A stretch of 64,000 nucleotides of DNA from Lysobacter helvus. Its GTDB lineage: Bacteria > Pseudomonadota > Gammaproteobacteria > Xanthomonadales > Xanthomonadaceae. Below, one piece after another: positions 26,606 through 35,745 of the stretch. The stretch covers positions 2,046,001 to 2,110,000 of the forward strand of contig NZ_AP024546.1 of the NCBI RefSeq assembly GCF_018406645.1. The letters are read 5' to 3'. The translations under genes were made by a program, and so were the position numbers. How positions within the stretch are numbered: position 1 is the stretch's first letter; the number at the start of each line of letters is the position of its first letter. Under the pieces are notes generated by a model that was not told the DNA's origin, searched no databases, and saw nothing but the letters and a program-made list of their open reading frames with translations.

Positions 26606-27558
26606 GCAAGGACGACGACCTCGCGATCGTCGCGCACGGGCTGACCAAGCGCTTCGGCGACCTCACCGCGGTCGACCACGTCGACCTCAGCGTGCCGAAG
26701 GCGAGCGTGTACGGCTTCCTCGGCCCCAACGGTTCGGGCAAGTCGACCACCATCCGCATGCTGTGCGGCCTGATGACGCCGACCGAAGGCGACATCGAAG
26801 TGCTGGGGCTGGAGATCCCCGCGCAGGCCGAAGCGCTGCGCCGCCGCATCGGCTACATGACGCAGAAGTTCTCCCTGTTCGACGACCTCACCGTGCGCGA
26901 GAACCTGGAATTCCTCGCCGCCGTGCAGGACATCCCGAAGGCGAAGGCGCGCGTGCGCATCGACGAACTCGTGCAGCGCTACCACTTCGAGGATCGGCAG
27001 AAGCAGCTCGCGGGCACGATGAGCGGCGGGCAGAAGCAGCGCCTCGCGCTGGCCGGTGCGGTGATCCATTCGCCGGAACTGCTGTTCCTCGACGAACCCA
27101 CCAGCGCGGTGGATCCGGAATCGCGCCGCGACTTCTGGGAAAAGCTGTTCGAACTCGCCGACGGCGGCACCACGATCCTCGTTTCCACGCATTACATGGA
27201 CGAAGCCGAACGCTGCCATCGTCTCGCGATCCTGGATCGCGGCGCGCTGGTTGCCGACGGCACGCCGGCCGAACTCACCGAAGCGCTCGCCGGCCGCACG
27301 CTCGCCGTGCATTCCAAGCAACCGCGCCGCACGCAGCGCGCGATCATCGCCGCGCCGGGCGTCATCAGCGCCGCGCAGGTGGGCAACACCTTGCGCGTGC
27401 TCACCGAGGCCGGCGGCGATGCCATCACCCGCGTGCGCGAAGGCCTGGCGCAGGCCGGCCTGGACGCGACGGTCGAACCCGCCGAGGCGAACCTCGAAGA
27501 CGTGTTCGTCGCCGCCACGCGCAAGCACGACGCCGCCACGCAGGAGGCCGCCGCATGA
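26602..27558 (+). CDS. ABC exporter ATP-binding protein (YbhF-like)
   Basis: A 318-residue ATPase with Walker A GPNGSGKST, signature MSGGQKQR, Walker B LLFLDEP and the H-loop STHYMDE. The C-terminal about 80 residues are the extra domain seen in drug-type exporters. Only one nucleotide-binding domain is present, whereas E. coli YbhF carries two. It overlaps hlyD and the permease gene by 4 bases each, so the three are tightly coupled. Likely role: energising export of toxic compounds under TetR control. Confidence 0.93.
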   Translation: MSKDDDLAIVAHGLTKRFGDLTAVDHVDLSVPKASVYGFLGPNGSGKSTTIRMLCGLMTPTEGDIEVLGLEIPAQAEALRRRIGYMTQKFSLFDDLTVRENLEFLAAVQDIPKAKARVRIDELVQRYHFEDRQKQLAGTMSGGQKQRLALAGAVIHSPELLFLDEPTSAVDPESRRDFWEKLFELADGGTTILVSTHYMDEAERCHRLAILDRGALVADGTPAELTEALAGRTLAVHSKQPRRTQRAIIAAPGVISAAQVGNTLRVLTEAGGDAITRVREGLAQAGLDATVEPAEANLEDVFVAATRKHDAATQEAAA

Positions 27559-28643
27559 GCGCGCGCCGCCTGTTCGCGATCATGCAGAAGGAATTGCGGC
27601 AGATGCGCCGCGACCGCATCACGCTGGCGATGATCGTCGGCATCCCGGTGATGCAGCTGGTGCTGTTCGGCTACGCGATCAACTTCAACCTGCGCGACCT
27701 GGAAACCGCGGTATCGGACCAGGCTTCGACCGCGGGCTCGCGCGCGTTGGTGATGGACATGGTGAACACCGGCGTGATCCACCCGGTGAAGGACGCAAGC
27801 AGCCCGCAGGAACTGATGACGATGCTGCGGCGTGGCGAGATCAGCGTGGGCATCGTGATCCCCTCGGATTTCGAACGCCGCCGCATCGATGGCCGCGAAG
27901 CGGTGCAGGTGCTGGTGGACGGCGCCGATTCGGCGGTGCAGGGCGCGGCCGCGCAGCTCTCGCAGGTGCCGATCGACAGTGCGTCCACGGTGAAGCTGAA
28001 GCCGTCGCAGATCAACGTGGTCGGTTTCTACAACCCGGAGCGGCGCTCGGCGATCAACATCGTGCCAGGCCTGATCGGGATCATCCTGACGATGACCATG
28101 GTGATGTTCACCGCGGTCGCGATCGTGCGCGAACGCGAGCGCGGGAACATGGAGTTGCTGATCGCAACCCCCGTGAGCCGCAGCGAACTGATGATCGGCA
28201 AGGTGTTGCCGTTCGCGGGCATCGGCCTGATCCAGACGACGCTGGTGTTGCTGCTGGGCGCGTGGCTGTTCGAAGTGCCGATCCGCGGAAGCTTGCTGGA
28301 CGTCTACTTCGCGGCCGTGCTGCTGATCCTCGCCAACCTGTCGCTGGGCCTGATGATTTCCACCAAGGCGCAGTCGCAGTTCCAGGCGATGCAGATGACG
28401 TTCTTCGTGTTCCTGCCGTCGATCCTGCTGTCGGGTTTCATGTTCCCGTTCGCGGGCATGCCGAAGCTCATCCAGTGGATCGCCGAAGTGCTGCCGCTGA
28501 CGCACTTCCTGCGGATGATCCGCGGCGTGATGCTGCGCGGCGCGACGCTGGGGGATTTGTGGCCGGAGGTGCTGGCGTTGCTGGCCTTCACCGCCGTGAT
28601 GATGACGGCGGCGATCCTGCGCTTCAGCAAGCGCCTGGATTAA
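27555..28643 (+). CDS. ABC-2 type exporter permease (YbhS/YbhR-like)
   Basis: A 362-residue permease of ABC-2 type: one N-terminal helix (about 22-45), a large periplasmic domain (about 50-175), then five helices with the family signature [24 protein letters not shown]. Only one permease is encoded, while the E. coli system has two (YbhS and YbhR), so a homodimer is likely. The stop overlaps the convergent miaB stop by four bases. Substrate unknown; cationic dyes or antibiotics are plausible by analogy. Confidence 0.93.
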   Translation: MSARRLFAIMQKELRQMRRDRITLAMIVGIPVMQLVLFGYAINFNLRDLETAVSDQASTAGSRALVMDMVNTGVIHPVKDASSPQELMTMLRRGEISVGIVIPSDFERRRIDGREAVQVLVDGADSAVQGAAAQLSQVPIDSASTVKLKPSQINVVGFYNPERRSAINIVPGLIGIILTMTMVMFTAVAIVRERERGNMELLIATPVSRSELMIGKVLPFAGIGLIQTTLVLLLGAWLFEVPIRGSLLDVYFAAVLLILANLSLGLMISTKAQSQFQAMQMTFFVFLPSILLSGFMFPFAGMPKLIQWIAEVLPLTHFLRMIRGVMLRGATLGDLWPEVLALLAFTAVMMTAAILRFSKRLD

Positions 28644-30037
28644 ACGACCACGCGCCCGCGCAGCGAGTTCGAGAACGCTTCGGTGATCTGCACGTCGACG
28701 AACTGGCCGATCAGGCGCGCGGGCGCGGCGAAGTTCACCGACCGCATGTTCTCGGTCTTGCCGGTCAGTTCGTTCGGGTCTTTCTTCGACGGGCCCTCGA
28801 CCAGCACCCGCTGCACCGTGCCCACCATCGCCTGCGAAATCGTGGCCGCATGCGCGTTGATGTGCGCCTGCAGGCGTTCGAGGCGTGCGTGTTTTTCCGC
28901 GGACGTCGTGTCGTCCTGCAGGTCCGCGGCCGGCGTGCCGGGGCGGCGCGAATAGATGAAGGAGAACGACTGGTCGAAGCCGACGTCCTCGATCAGCTTC
29001 ATCGTCTTCTCGAAGTCCGCATCCGTCTCGCCGGGGAAGCCGACGATGAAATCCGACGAGATCGAAATGTCCGGGCGCACCGCGCGCAGCTTGCGGATCT
29101 TCGACTTGAACTCCAGCGCCGTGTAGCCGCGCTTCATCGCCGACAGCACGCGGTCGCTGCCGGCCTGCACGGGCAGGTGCAGGTAGTTGGCGAGCTGCGG
29201 GACGTCGCGATACGCCTCGACCAGCGAATCGGAGAACTCCAGCGGATGCGAGGTGGTGAAGCGGATGCGGCCGATGCCGTCGATTTCAGCGATCGCGCGG
29301 ATCAGCAGCGCGAGGTCCGCCACGCCTTCATCGGCATGGTCGCCATCGCCCAGCGGGCCGCGATACGCGTTGACGTTCTGGCCGAGCAGGTTGACCTCGC
29401 GCACGCCCTGCGCGGCGAGCTGCGCGACTTCCACCAGCACGTCCTCGAACGGACGGCTGACTTCTTCGCCGCGCGTGTAGGGCACGACGCAGAACGCGCA
29501 GTACTTCGAGCAGCCTTCCATGATCGAGACGAAGGCGCTGGGGCCTTCGGCGCGCGGCTCGGGCAGGCGATCGAACTTCTCGATCTCCGGGAAGCTGATG
29601 TCGATCTGCGGCAGGCCGGTGGCGCGGCGCTCGCGCAGCAGCTCGGGCAGGCGGTGCAGCGTCTGCGGGCCGAACACCAGGTCCACGTACGGCGCGCGCT
29701 TCACGATGGCGGCGCCTTCCTGCGAGGCCACGCAGCCGCCGACGCCGATCAGCACGGGCTTGCCGTCCTTCTTCAGCGCCTTCCACCGGCCCAGCTGGCT
29801 GAAGACTTTTTCCTGCGCCTTCTCGCGGATGGAGCACGTGTTGACCAGGACGACGTCCGCGTCCTCGACGTTGTCGGTGAGCTCCAGGCCTTCGCTGGCG
29901 GCGAGGACGTCGGCCATGCGGGCCGAGTCGTACTCGTTCATCTGGCACCCGTGGGTCTTGATGAAGAGCTTGCCGCGGGGGGCAGGGCGGGGGTCGGCGG
30001 CGACGGGCGCCGTCTCGAGGACAGTCAGTTCGGTCAT
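28640..30037 (-). CDS. miaB: tRNA-2-methylthio-N6-dimethylallyladenosine synthase MiaB
   Basis: A 465-residue radical-SAM methylthiotransferase that converts i6A37 to ms2i6A37 in tRNAs reading UNN codons. The N-terminal UPF0004 domain has the three cysteines of the auxiliary cluster (Cys31, Cys68, Cys102). The radical-SAM motif is CSKYCAFC (Cys176, Cys180, Cys183). A C-terminal TRAM domain ends the protein. The start ATG 30037 is followed by a variable tail before [16 protein letters not shown]. It ends on a shared TTAA with the exporter permease. Confidence 0.97.
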   Translation of the reverse strand: MTELTVLETAPVAADPRPAPRGKLFIKTHGCQMNEYDSARMADVLAASEGLELTDNVEDADVVLVNTCSIREKAQEKVFSQLGRWKALKKDGKPVLIGVGGCVASQEGAAIVKRAPYVDLVFGPQTLHRLPELLRERRATGLPQIDISFPEIEKFDRLPEPRAEGPSAFVSIMEGCSKYCAFCVVPYTRGEEVSRPFEDVLVEVAQLAAQGVREVNLLGQNVNAYRGPLGDGDHADEGVADLALLIRAIAEIDGIGRIRFTTSHPLEFSDSLVEAYRDVPQLANYLHLPVQAGSDRVLSAMKRGYTALEFKSKIRKLRAVRPDISISSDFIVGFPGETDADFEKTMKLIEDVGFDQSFSFIYSRRPGTPAADLQDDTTSAEKHARLERLQAHINAHAATISQAMVGTVQRVLVEGPSKKDPNELTGKTENMRSVNFAAPARLIGQFVDVQITEAFSNSLRGRVVV

Positions 30038-30201
30038 GGGTCTGGTCCGGGTGGGCGGCGGTGAATCCGCGCCGGGGTGTGAAGGCGCGGGAGTCTACCG
30101 CGGCCGGATCGTGACGGGGTCCGCGTTCACTGAAATCAACCGGCCGTTCATAGGAATCAAGGACTTGTCAAACCTCATGATTGAGAGGACGATCCCGCGC
30201 C

Positions 30202-31149
30202 ATGACTAGGGGAAGGGGCATGGGGAAAGTCCTCGGGGCCATCGTCGTCGGCGCGCTCGCGCTGGGCGCGATGCCGGCCTTCGCGGGCACCCTGTATCGC
30301 TGCGACGGCGCCGACGGCGCGCGCAGCTACGTCAGCAAGCGCGTCCCCGGCGCGAAGTGCACCGTCATCAGTTATTCGCCGAAGGCCGCGCGCGCCACCG
30401 GGCCCGCGCCGTCCCTGCATGTCGGCAGCACCACCACCGCAAGCAACGTCGCCGGCACGCCGGTCACCGCCAGCCTCCCGGCCGCGCCCGCCGCCACGGA
30501 AATCGCGCCGCCGCCCGCACCCGTCGCCACCCGCCCGTACCAGGCGCCGCGCCTCGTGCAGGGCCAGGTCTATTCGTACATCCAGGATGGCGTGCGCCAC
30601 TACACCAGCAAGGCGCCGAAGGGCGTGGCCGGTGCGTCGGCGGTCCGCACCATCAAGTACAGCTTCATGGAAACCTGCTATGCCTGCGGTGCGCGCCCGG
30701 GCGTCAACTTCAATACGTTGCGCCTCAACACCAACGCGTATTCGGCGGAAATCGCGGCGGCCGCCAAGCAGCACGGCGTCGACGAAGCCATCGTGCGCGC
30801 GATCATCCATGCCGAATCCGCCTTCAATCCCAATGCGCTGTCGCGCGTGGGCGCGCAGGGCCTGATGCAGCTGATGCCGGCCACCGCGCGTCGCTTCGGC
30901 GTGGGCAATGCCTTCGACGCCAACCAGAACATCGCCGGCGGCGTGCAGTACCTCGCCTGGCTCATCAAGCGCTTCCACGGCGACCTCAGCCTGGTCGCGG
31001 CCGGTTACAACGCCGGCGAAGGCGCGGTCGACAAGTACCGGGGCGTCCCGCCGTACAGCGAAACCCGCCGCTACGTCGAGCGCGTGGCCCTGCTGGCCGA
31101 GCGCTACCGCGGCGCCATCGCGGGCCCGGCGGCCGTCGCCGCCAAGTAA
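30202..31149 (+). CDS. Lytic transglycosylase (SLT family) with DUF4124-like N-terminus
   Basis: Exported murein hydrolase of about 315 residues. A signal peptide (cleavage near PAFAG) is followed by a DUF4124-like segment (LYRCDGADGARSYVSK), a Pro/Ala linker, and a family 1 SLT domain. The catalytic Glu is in IIHAESAFNP, with the typical GLMQLMPATA and YNAGEGAV motifs. The enzyme cleaves peptidoglycan to 1,6-anhydromuropeptides. Two ATG starts fit: 30202, and 30220, which has AGGGGAAG close upstream; both give a signal peptide. The frame also opens from a TTG at 30181. Confidence 0.92.
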   Translation: MTRGRGMGKVLGAIVVGALALGAMPAFAGTLYRCDGADGARSYVSKRVPGAKCTVISYSPKAARATGPAPSLHVGSTTTASNVAGTPVTASLPAAPAATEIAPPPAPVATRPYQAPRLVQGQVYSYIQDGVRHYTSKAPKGVAGASAVRTIKYSFMETCYACGARPGVNFNTLRLNTNAYSAEIAAAAKQHGVDEAIVRAIIHAESAFNPNALSRVGAQGLMQLMPATARRFGVGNAFDANQNIAGGVQYLAWLIKRFHGDLSLVAAGYNAGEGAVDKYRGVPPYSETRRYVERVALLAERYRGAIAGPAAVAAK

Positions 31150-31218
31150 TCCGGCGTCGCCGGACTGCGGCAGAGTTCTGCCCACGGCACAAATCCGCCG
31201 CCCGGACCCACGCTCGGA

Positions 31219-31248
31219 TTGTCGGCCGATTAAGCGTTCCGTTACACT
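31219..31248 (+). promoter_or_regulatory. Candidate sigma-70 promoter for petABC
   Basis: TTGTCG and TACACT are spaced by 18 bases, 85 bases before petA. The same pair and spacing occurs before tRNA-Val. Confidence 0.55.
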
Positions 31249-31332
31249 TCGCCGTCTTTGCGGCCTGTCCCACGCGCGTCCCTGCGCCAGGCAAGCCGTG
31301 CATCGCATCAGCGTCTTAAAGCGGAGTGCCGG

Positions 31333-31974
31333 ATGTCCAACGTTGGGTCAGGGGTCAACGATCCCGCTCATGTCCATGACGGTGAACCCGTCAATCTGAG
31401 CCGTCGCCGGTTCCTGACCGCCACCACCGCGGTGGTCGGTGCGGTCGGTGTCGGCGTCGCGGCCGTGCCTTTCATCAAGTCCTGGAATCCCAGCGCCCGC
31501 GCGAAGCTCGCCGGTGCGCCGATCACCGCGGACATCAGCGCGCTCGCCGAAGGCACGCGCATGGTGCTCGAGTGGCGCGGGCAGCCGATCTGGATCGTCA
31601 AGCGCACCAAGCAGATGCTCGAGATCCTGCCGACGCTCGATCCGCGCCTGCGCGATCCCAAGTCGGACAACCTCGACCAGCAGCCCGCCTACGCGCGCAA
31701 CGAACTGCGCTCGATCAAGCCGGAGATCTCCGTGCTGGTCGGCCTGTGCACGCACCTGGGCTGCTCGCCGGAAATGAAGGCCGAGATCAAGCCCGAACCG
31801 TTCGACCCGCAGTGGAAGGGCGGCTACTTCTGCCCCTGCCACAAGTCGCGCTTCGACATGGCCGGCCGCGTGTTCGACGGCGTCCCGGCGCCGATCAACC
31901 TGCTGGTCCCGCCGCACCACTTCGAGGGTGACAACGCCATCGTCATCGGCGTCGATCCGACGGGGAAGGCATAA
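31333..31974 (+). CDS. petA: Ubiquinol-cytochrome c reductase, Rieske iron-sulfur subunit
   Basis: A 213-residue Rieske protein of the cytochrome bc1 complex, which passes electrons from ubiquinol to cytochrome c1. A twin-arginine signal (LSRRRFL) stays as the membrane anchor. The [2Fe-2S] ligands are in CTHLGC (Cys139, His141, Cys144) and CPCH (Cys167, Cys169, His170). First gene of petABC; petB starts 4 bases after the stop. A sigma-70-like promoter lies upstream. Confidence 0.97.
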   Translation: MSNVGSGVNDPAHVHDGEPVNLSRRRFLTATTAVVGAVGVGVAAVPFIKSWNPSARAKLAGAPITADISALAEGTRMVLEWRGQPIWIVKRTKQMLEILPTLDPRLRDPKSDNLDQQPAYARNELRSIKPEISVLVGLCTHLGCSPEMKAEIKPEPFDPQWKGGYFCPCHKSRFDMAGRVFDGVPAPINLLVPPHHFEGDNAIVIGVDPTGKA

Positions 31975-31977
31975 GCC

Positions 31978-33252
31978 ATGGCCAACTTCCTTGCCCGCAC
32001 TTCCAAGAACATGATGGATTGGGTCAATGCGCGCGCGCCGGCGATGATGCCGGTGTACCGCAAGCACATGTCCGAGTACTACGCGCCGAAGAACTTCAAC
32101 GTCTGGTACTACTTCGGTTCGCTGGCGCTGGTCATCCTGGTCAACCAGATCCTGACCGGCATCTTCCTGACGATGCACTTCAAGCCGTCCGCGGCGGAAG
32201 CGTTCTCGTCGGTCGAATACATCATGCGCGACGTCGAATGGGGCTGGCTGATCCGGTACATGCACTCCACCGGCGCCTCGCTGTTCTTCATCTGCGTCTA
32301 CCTGCACATGTTCCGCGGCCTGATGTACGGCTCGTACCAGAAGCCGCGCGAGCTCGTGTGGCTGATCGGCATGGTGCTGTACCTGGTGCTGATGGCCGAA
32401 GCCTTCATGGGCTACGTGCTGCCGTGGGGCCAGATGTCGTTCTGGGGCGCGAAGGTGATCATTTCGCTCTTCGGCGCCATCCCGGTCATCGGCAACGGCC
32501 TGACCGAATGGATCATGGGCGACTACCTGCCCGGCGACGCCACGCTCAACCGCTTCTTCGCGCTGCACGTCATCGCGTTGCCGCTGGTGCTGCTGCTGCT
32601 CGTCGTGCTGCACCTGGGCGCGCTGCACGAAGTCGGGTCCAACAACCCGGACGGCGTGGACATCAAAAAGGGCCCGAAGGGCAACCGCTGGTCCACCACC
32701 GCGCCGGCCGACGGCATCCCGTTCCACCCGTACTACACGGTGGGCAAGGACCTGTTCGGCGTCGCGTTCTTCCTGATCCTGGCGGCCTTCATCATCTTCT
32801 TCGCGCCGACGTTCGGCGGCTGGTTCCTGGAGCACGACAACTTCACCGAGGCCAACCGCCTGGTGACGCCGGAGCACATCAAGCCGGTGTGGTACTTCAC
32901 GCCGTACTACGCGATGTTGCGCGTCATCCCGTCGTTCTTCGCGATCAAGCTGTGGGGCGTGCTGGTGATGTTCGCGGCGATCGCGGTGCTGTTCCTGGTG
33001 CCGTGGCTCGACAAGTCGCCGGTCAAGTCCTATCGCTACCGCGGCCTGCTGTCGTGGGCGATGCTGATCATGTTCGCGATCAGCTTCGTGTGGCTGGGCA
33101 AGATCGGCGCGGGTCCGGGCACGGATCCGGTCGAGACGATCATCGGCCGCGTGCTGACCTTCCTGTACTTCGTGTTCTTCATCACCATGCCGATCTGGAC
33201 CAAGCTCGACAGGACCAAGCCGGTGCCGGAACGAGTGACGATGCATGACTAA
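31978..33252 (+). CDS. petB: Cytochrome b subunit of the bc1 complex
   Basis: A 424-residue, eight-helix cytochrome b that holds hemes bL and bH and the two quinone sites. Family landmarks include GWLIRYMHSTGAS, GYVLPWGQMSFW and the helix-4 histidines (FALHVIALP, VVLHLGALHEVGS). It is of the full-length bacterial type. It overlaps petC by 8 bases, suggesting coupled translation of the subunits. Confidence 0.97.
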   Translation: MANFLARTSKNMMDWVNARAPAMMPVYRKHMSEYYAPKNFNVWYYFGSLALVILVNQILTGIFLTMHFKPSAAEAFSSVEYIMRDVEWGWLIRYMHSTGASLFFICVYLHMFRGLMYGSYQKPRELVWLIGMVLYLVLMAEAFMGYVLPWGQMSFWGAKVIISLFGAIPVIGNGLTEWIMGDYLPGDATLNRFFALHVIALPLVLLLLVVLHLGALHEVGSNNPDGVDIKKGPKGNRWSTTAPADGIPFHPYYTVGKDLFGVAFFLILAAFIIFFAPTFGGWFLEHDNFTEANRLVTPEHIKPVWYFTPYYAMLRVIPSFFAIKLWGVLVMFAAIAVLFLVPWLDKSPVKSYRYRGLLSWAMLIMFAISFVWLGKIGAGPGTDPVETIIGRVLTFLYFVFFITMPIWTKLDRTKPVPERVTMHD

Positions 33253-33985
33253 GACGCTCTCCCGCCTGGCCGCCTTCGCGGCGGGCCTGCTGCTCGCCGG
33301 CGCCGCCTTCGCTTCCGAGGAAGGCAACCTGCAGTCGGCCGGCGCGCGCCTGGACGACCGCGCCTCGCTGCAACGCGGCGCGCAGCTGTACATCAACTAC
33401 TGCAGCGGCTGCCATTCGCTGAAGTACCTGCGTTACTCGCGCATGGCCGAAGACCTCGGCCTGAGCGAGGACGAGGTGATGGACAACCTCAACATCAGCG
33501 GCGTGAAGTTCGGCGAGACCATCGGCACGGCGATGACGCCGGAGCATGCCAAGGACGCCTTCGGCAAGATGCCGCCGGACCTGTCCCTGATCGCGCGCGT
33601 CCGTGGCAACGACTGGATCTACACGTACCTCAAGTCGTTCTACCTCGACGAAACGCGCCCGGTGGGCTGGAACAACACCGTGTTCCCGAACGCCTCGATG
33701 CCGAACCCGCTGTGGCAGATGCAGGGCCTGCAGCACGGCGTGATGGGCGCGAAGGACGCCAACGGCGAAGCGCACGTCGAGCGCCTGGCGCTCACGCAGC
33801 CCGGCGCGCAGAACGCCGAGCAGTTCGACCAGACGGTGCGCGACATCACCGCGTTCCTCGAATACGCCGGCGAGCCGGCCTCCCTCAAGCGCCAGGGCAT
33901 GGGCGTGTGGGTGATCCTGTTCCTGGCCGCGTTCACGTTCCTCACCTGGCTCCTCAAGAAGGAATACTGGAAGGACGTGCACTGA
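33245..33985 (+). CDS. petC: Cytochrome c1
   Basis: A 246-residue heme c protein of the bc1 complex. A signal peptide (to about Ala23), heme motif CSGCH (Cys53, Cys56, His57), then the axial-Met region and a C-terminal membrane anchor (WVILFLAAFTFLTWLL). It hands electrons to a soluble or membrane-bound cytochrome c. The gene closes the petABC unit and is followed by a strong hairpin. Confidence 0.97.
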   Translation: MTKTLSRLAAFAAGLLLAGAAFASEEGNLQSAGARLDDRASLQRGAQLYINYCSGCHSLKYLRYSRMAEDLGLSEDEVMDNLNISGVKFGETIGTAMTPEHAKDAFGKMPPDLSLIARVRGNDWIYTYLKSFYLDETRPVGWNNTVFPNASMPNPLWQMQGLQHGVMGAKDANGEAHVERLALTQPGAQNAEQFDQTVRDITAFLEYAGEPASLKRQGMGVWVILFLAAFTFLTWLLKKEYWKDVH

Positions 33986-33996
33986 GATCGACCCCA

Positions 33997-34025
33997 TGGC
34001 GCCCGGGTTTCGCACCCGGACGCCA
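33997..34025 (+). terminator. Hairpin after petC
   Basis: A two-part stem (tggcg, one mismatch, ccgggt / acccgg, cgcca) begins 12 bases after the petC stop. It lacks a T run, so transcription may partly continue into sspA. Confidence 0.5.
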
Positions 34026-34196
34026 CGCGGGAAGGGGCGTCCGGCACCCGGACCACCCCGGGGGTGGCGACATTTCGCGGAATGAACGCTAGGCTCGGGG
34101 GCCGGTGACCGTCCGCAAGGGGTGGATGGCGCCTTCCGGCAGGGCCCGCATCGACGGGTCCGCAGCCGGCGCTACCGATCGATGGAGAGATCGATG

Positions 34197-34832
34197 ATGG
34201 CCGCGAGCCCGCGTATGCGTAATGCCCTGACGTTGTTCTCGTCGACCGACGACGTGCTCTGCCACCGCGTGCGCCTGGTGCTGGCCGCCAAGGGCGTCAC
34301 GTACGACCTGATCCCGGTCGATCCGCAGAACCCGCCCGAAGACCTGATCGACCTCAACCCGTACCACTCCGTGCCGACCCTGGTCGAGCGCGAACTCGTG
34401 CTGTACGCGGCCTCCGTCGTCACCGAATACCTCGACGAGCGCTACCCGCATCCGCCGCTGATGCCGGTCGACCCGCTCTCGCGCGCCCGCCTGCGCCTGG
34501 CGATGCTGCGCCTGGAACACGACTGGGTGCCGCAGGTCCAGGCCATCCAGCTCGGCAACCGCCAGCAGGCCGAGGCCGGCCGCAAGCGCCTGAAGGAACT
34601 GCTCACCGCCTCGGTGCCGCTGTTCAAGGCCAGCAAGTTCTTCCTGAACCCGGAAATGAGCCTCGCCGACTGCGCGATGGCCCCGATCATCTGGCGCCTG
34701 AATTCCCTCGACATCCCGCTGCCGAAGGACGGCAAGGTCATCGAGGACTACGGCAACCGGATCTTCCGCAACCCCGGTTTCATGCGCAGCCTCACCGACC
34801 AGGAAAAGAAGTTGCGCGACATCCCTGCGTGA
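34197..34832 (+). CDS. sspA: Stringent starvation protein A, GST-fold
   Basis: A 211-residue protein with glutathione-S-transferase fold: thioredoxin-like N-terminus (LTLFSSTDDVLCHRVRLVLAAKGV) and helical C-terminus. SspA binds RNA polymerase and helps cells in stationary phase and acid stress; it lacks GST activity in studied species. ATG 34197 is preferred because GGAGAG lies about 7 bases upstream; ATG 34194 would be too close. It sits between petC and sspB, a common arrangement in beta- and gammaproteobacteria. Confidence 0.93.
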   Translation: MAASPRMRNALTLFSSTDDVLCHRVRLVLAAKGVTYDLIPVDPQNPPEDLIDLNPYHSVPTLVERELVLYAASVVTEYLDERYPHPPLMPVDPLSRARLRLAMLRLEHDWVPQVQAIQLGNRQQAEAGRKRLKELLTASVPLFKASKFFLNPEMSLADCAMAPIIWRLNSLDIPLPKDGKVIEDYGNRIFRNPGFMRSLTDQEKKLRDIPA

Positions 34833-34860
34833 TGCACGGGACGGGCGCTAGACTTCCGGC

Positions 34861-35307
34861 ATGAGCGAAGACAGTCCCGGCGTCGACGGTCCGGCCATGA
34901 CGAGCCATCGCCCGTATTTGCTGCGGGCGTTGAACGAGTGGATCGCCGACAACAACATGACCCCGCACCTGCTCGTGGACGCCACGCGCGCCGGCGTGCA
35001 GGTGCCGGCGCAGGCGGTGAGCGACGGCAAGGTGGTGCTCAACATCGCCGAACGCGCGGTCGCGCGGTTGCTCATCGACAACGACGCCGTCAGCTTCACC
35101 GCGCGCTTCGGTGGCGTGAGCCATCCGGTGGTCGTGCCGATCTCCGCGGTGCTTGCGATCTATGCGCGCGAGACGGGGCAGGGCATGGCGCTGCCGGACG
35201 ATCCGACGGGCTCGCACGACGAACCGCCACCGCCTTCCGATGCAACACCGGATTCGCCGGGCAGCACGACGCCGCCGCGGCGCGGGCATTTGCGCGTCAT
35301 CAAGTGA
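34861..35307 (+). CDS. sspB: ClpXP adaptor SspB
   Basis: A 148-residue adaptor protein. The N-terminal substrate-binding domain (RPYLLRALNEWIADNNMTPHLLVDA) grips ssrA-tagged proteins, and the flexible Pro-rich tail ends in the ClpX-binding peptide RGHLRVIK. Both parts are intact. It follows sspA by 28 bases and is likely cotranscribed. ATG 34897 is a possible internal start, closer to the length of the E. coli N-terminus. Confidence 0.95.
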   Translation: MSEDSPGVDGPAMTSHRPYLLRALNEWIADNNMTPHLLVDATRAGVQVPAQAVSDGKVVLNIAERAVARLLIDNDAVSFTARFGGVSHPVVVPISAVLAIYARETGQGMALPDDPTGSHDEPPPPSDATPDSPGSTTPPRRGHLRVIK

Positions 35308-35342
35308 CCACCGGAGGTGGTCATCCCCGCGAAGGCGGGGAT
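35306..35342. repeat. Two tandem hairpins, REP-like, between convergent genes
   Basis: gaccacc-gga-ggtggtc (35306-35322) is followed directly by atccccgc-gaag-gcggggat (35323-35342). The second hairpin matches a short motif dispersed widely in proteobacterial genomes between genes (TCATCCCCGCGAAGGCGGGG). It separates sspB from the convergent DUF3301 gene and may act as a terminator. Confidence 0.65.
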
Positions 35343-35352
35343 CCAGCGCGCA

Positions 35353-35679
35353 TCAATGCAACTGCACCACGTTCGCCGCGCGCACCGGGCCACTGAAAGA
35401 CACCAGGCGACCGGAACGCAACACGAGCCGGCCGACGTGCCGATCGCTGCCGTCGTAGGAATACTCGAACCGGAACGTCCGCTCGAACCCGAGCTTGCCG
35501 TCGTCGTTGCGCTGGATGCGCAAGCCCGCGGCATGCACCGTCTGGTCGAGCCACTGCACGCCGGCGGCGCTGCAGGCATCGCGTCCCAGGGCTTCGGCGC
35601 GCTCGGCGGCGGCACGCGCCCGTTCCCAGTACGCCAGTGCGCACCCTGCGATGATCATCACAACGAGAATACTTGGCAT
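35353..35679 (-). CDS. DUF3301 membrane-anchored protein
   Basis: A 108-residue protein with one N-terminal hydrophobic helix (SILVVMIIAGCALAYW), then DACSAAGVQWLDQTV, GLRIQRND and FRFEYSYDGSDRHVG, the pattern of the DUF3301 family common in Xanthomonadaceae and pseudomonads. The function of the family is not known. It is divergent from the FHA gene and convergent with sspB. The start agrees with the helix. Confidence 0.8.
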   Translation of the reverse strand: MPSILVVMIIAGCALAYWERARAAAERAEALGRDACSAAGVQWLDQTVHAAGLRIQRNDDGKLGFERTFRFEYSYDGSDRHVGRLVLRSGRLVSFSGPVRAANVVQLH

Positions 35680-35745
35680 GCACCTAATGTGACGGCGCTT
35701 CCGCGGCCCTGCAAGGCCGTCGGCCAAACATTGGGGAACCCACGC

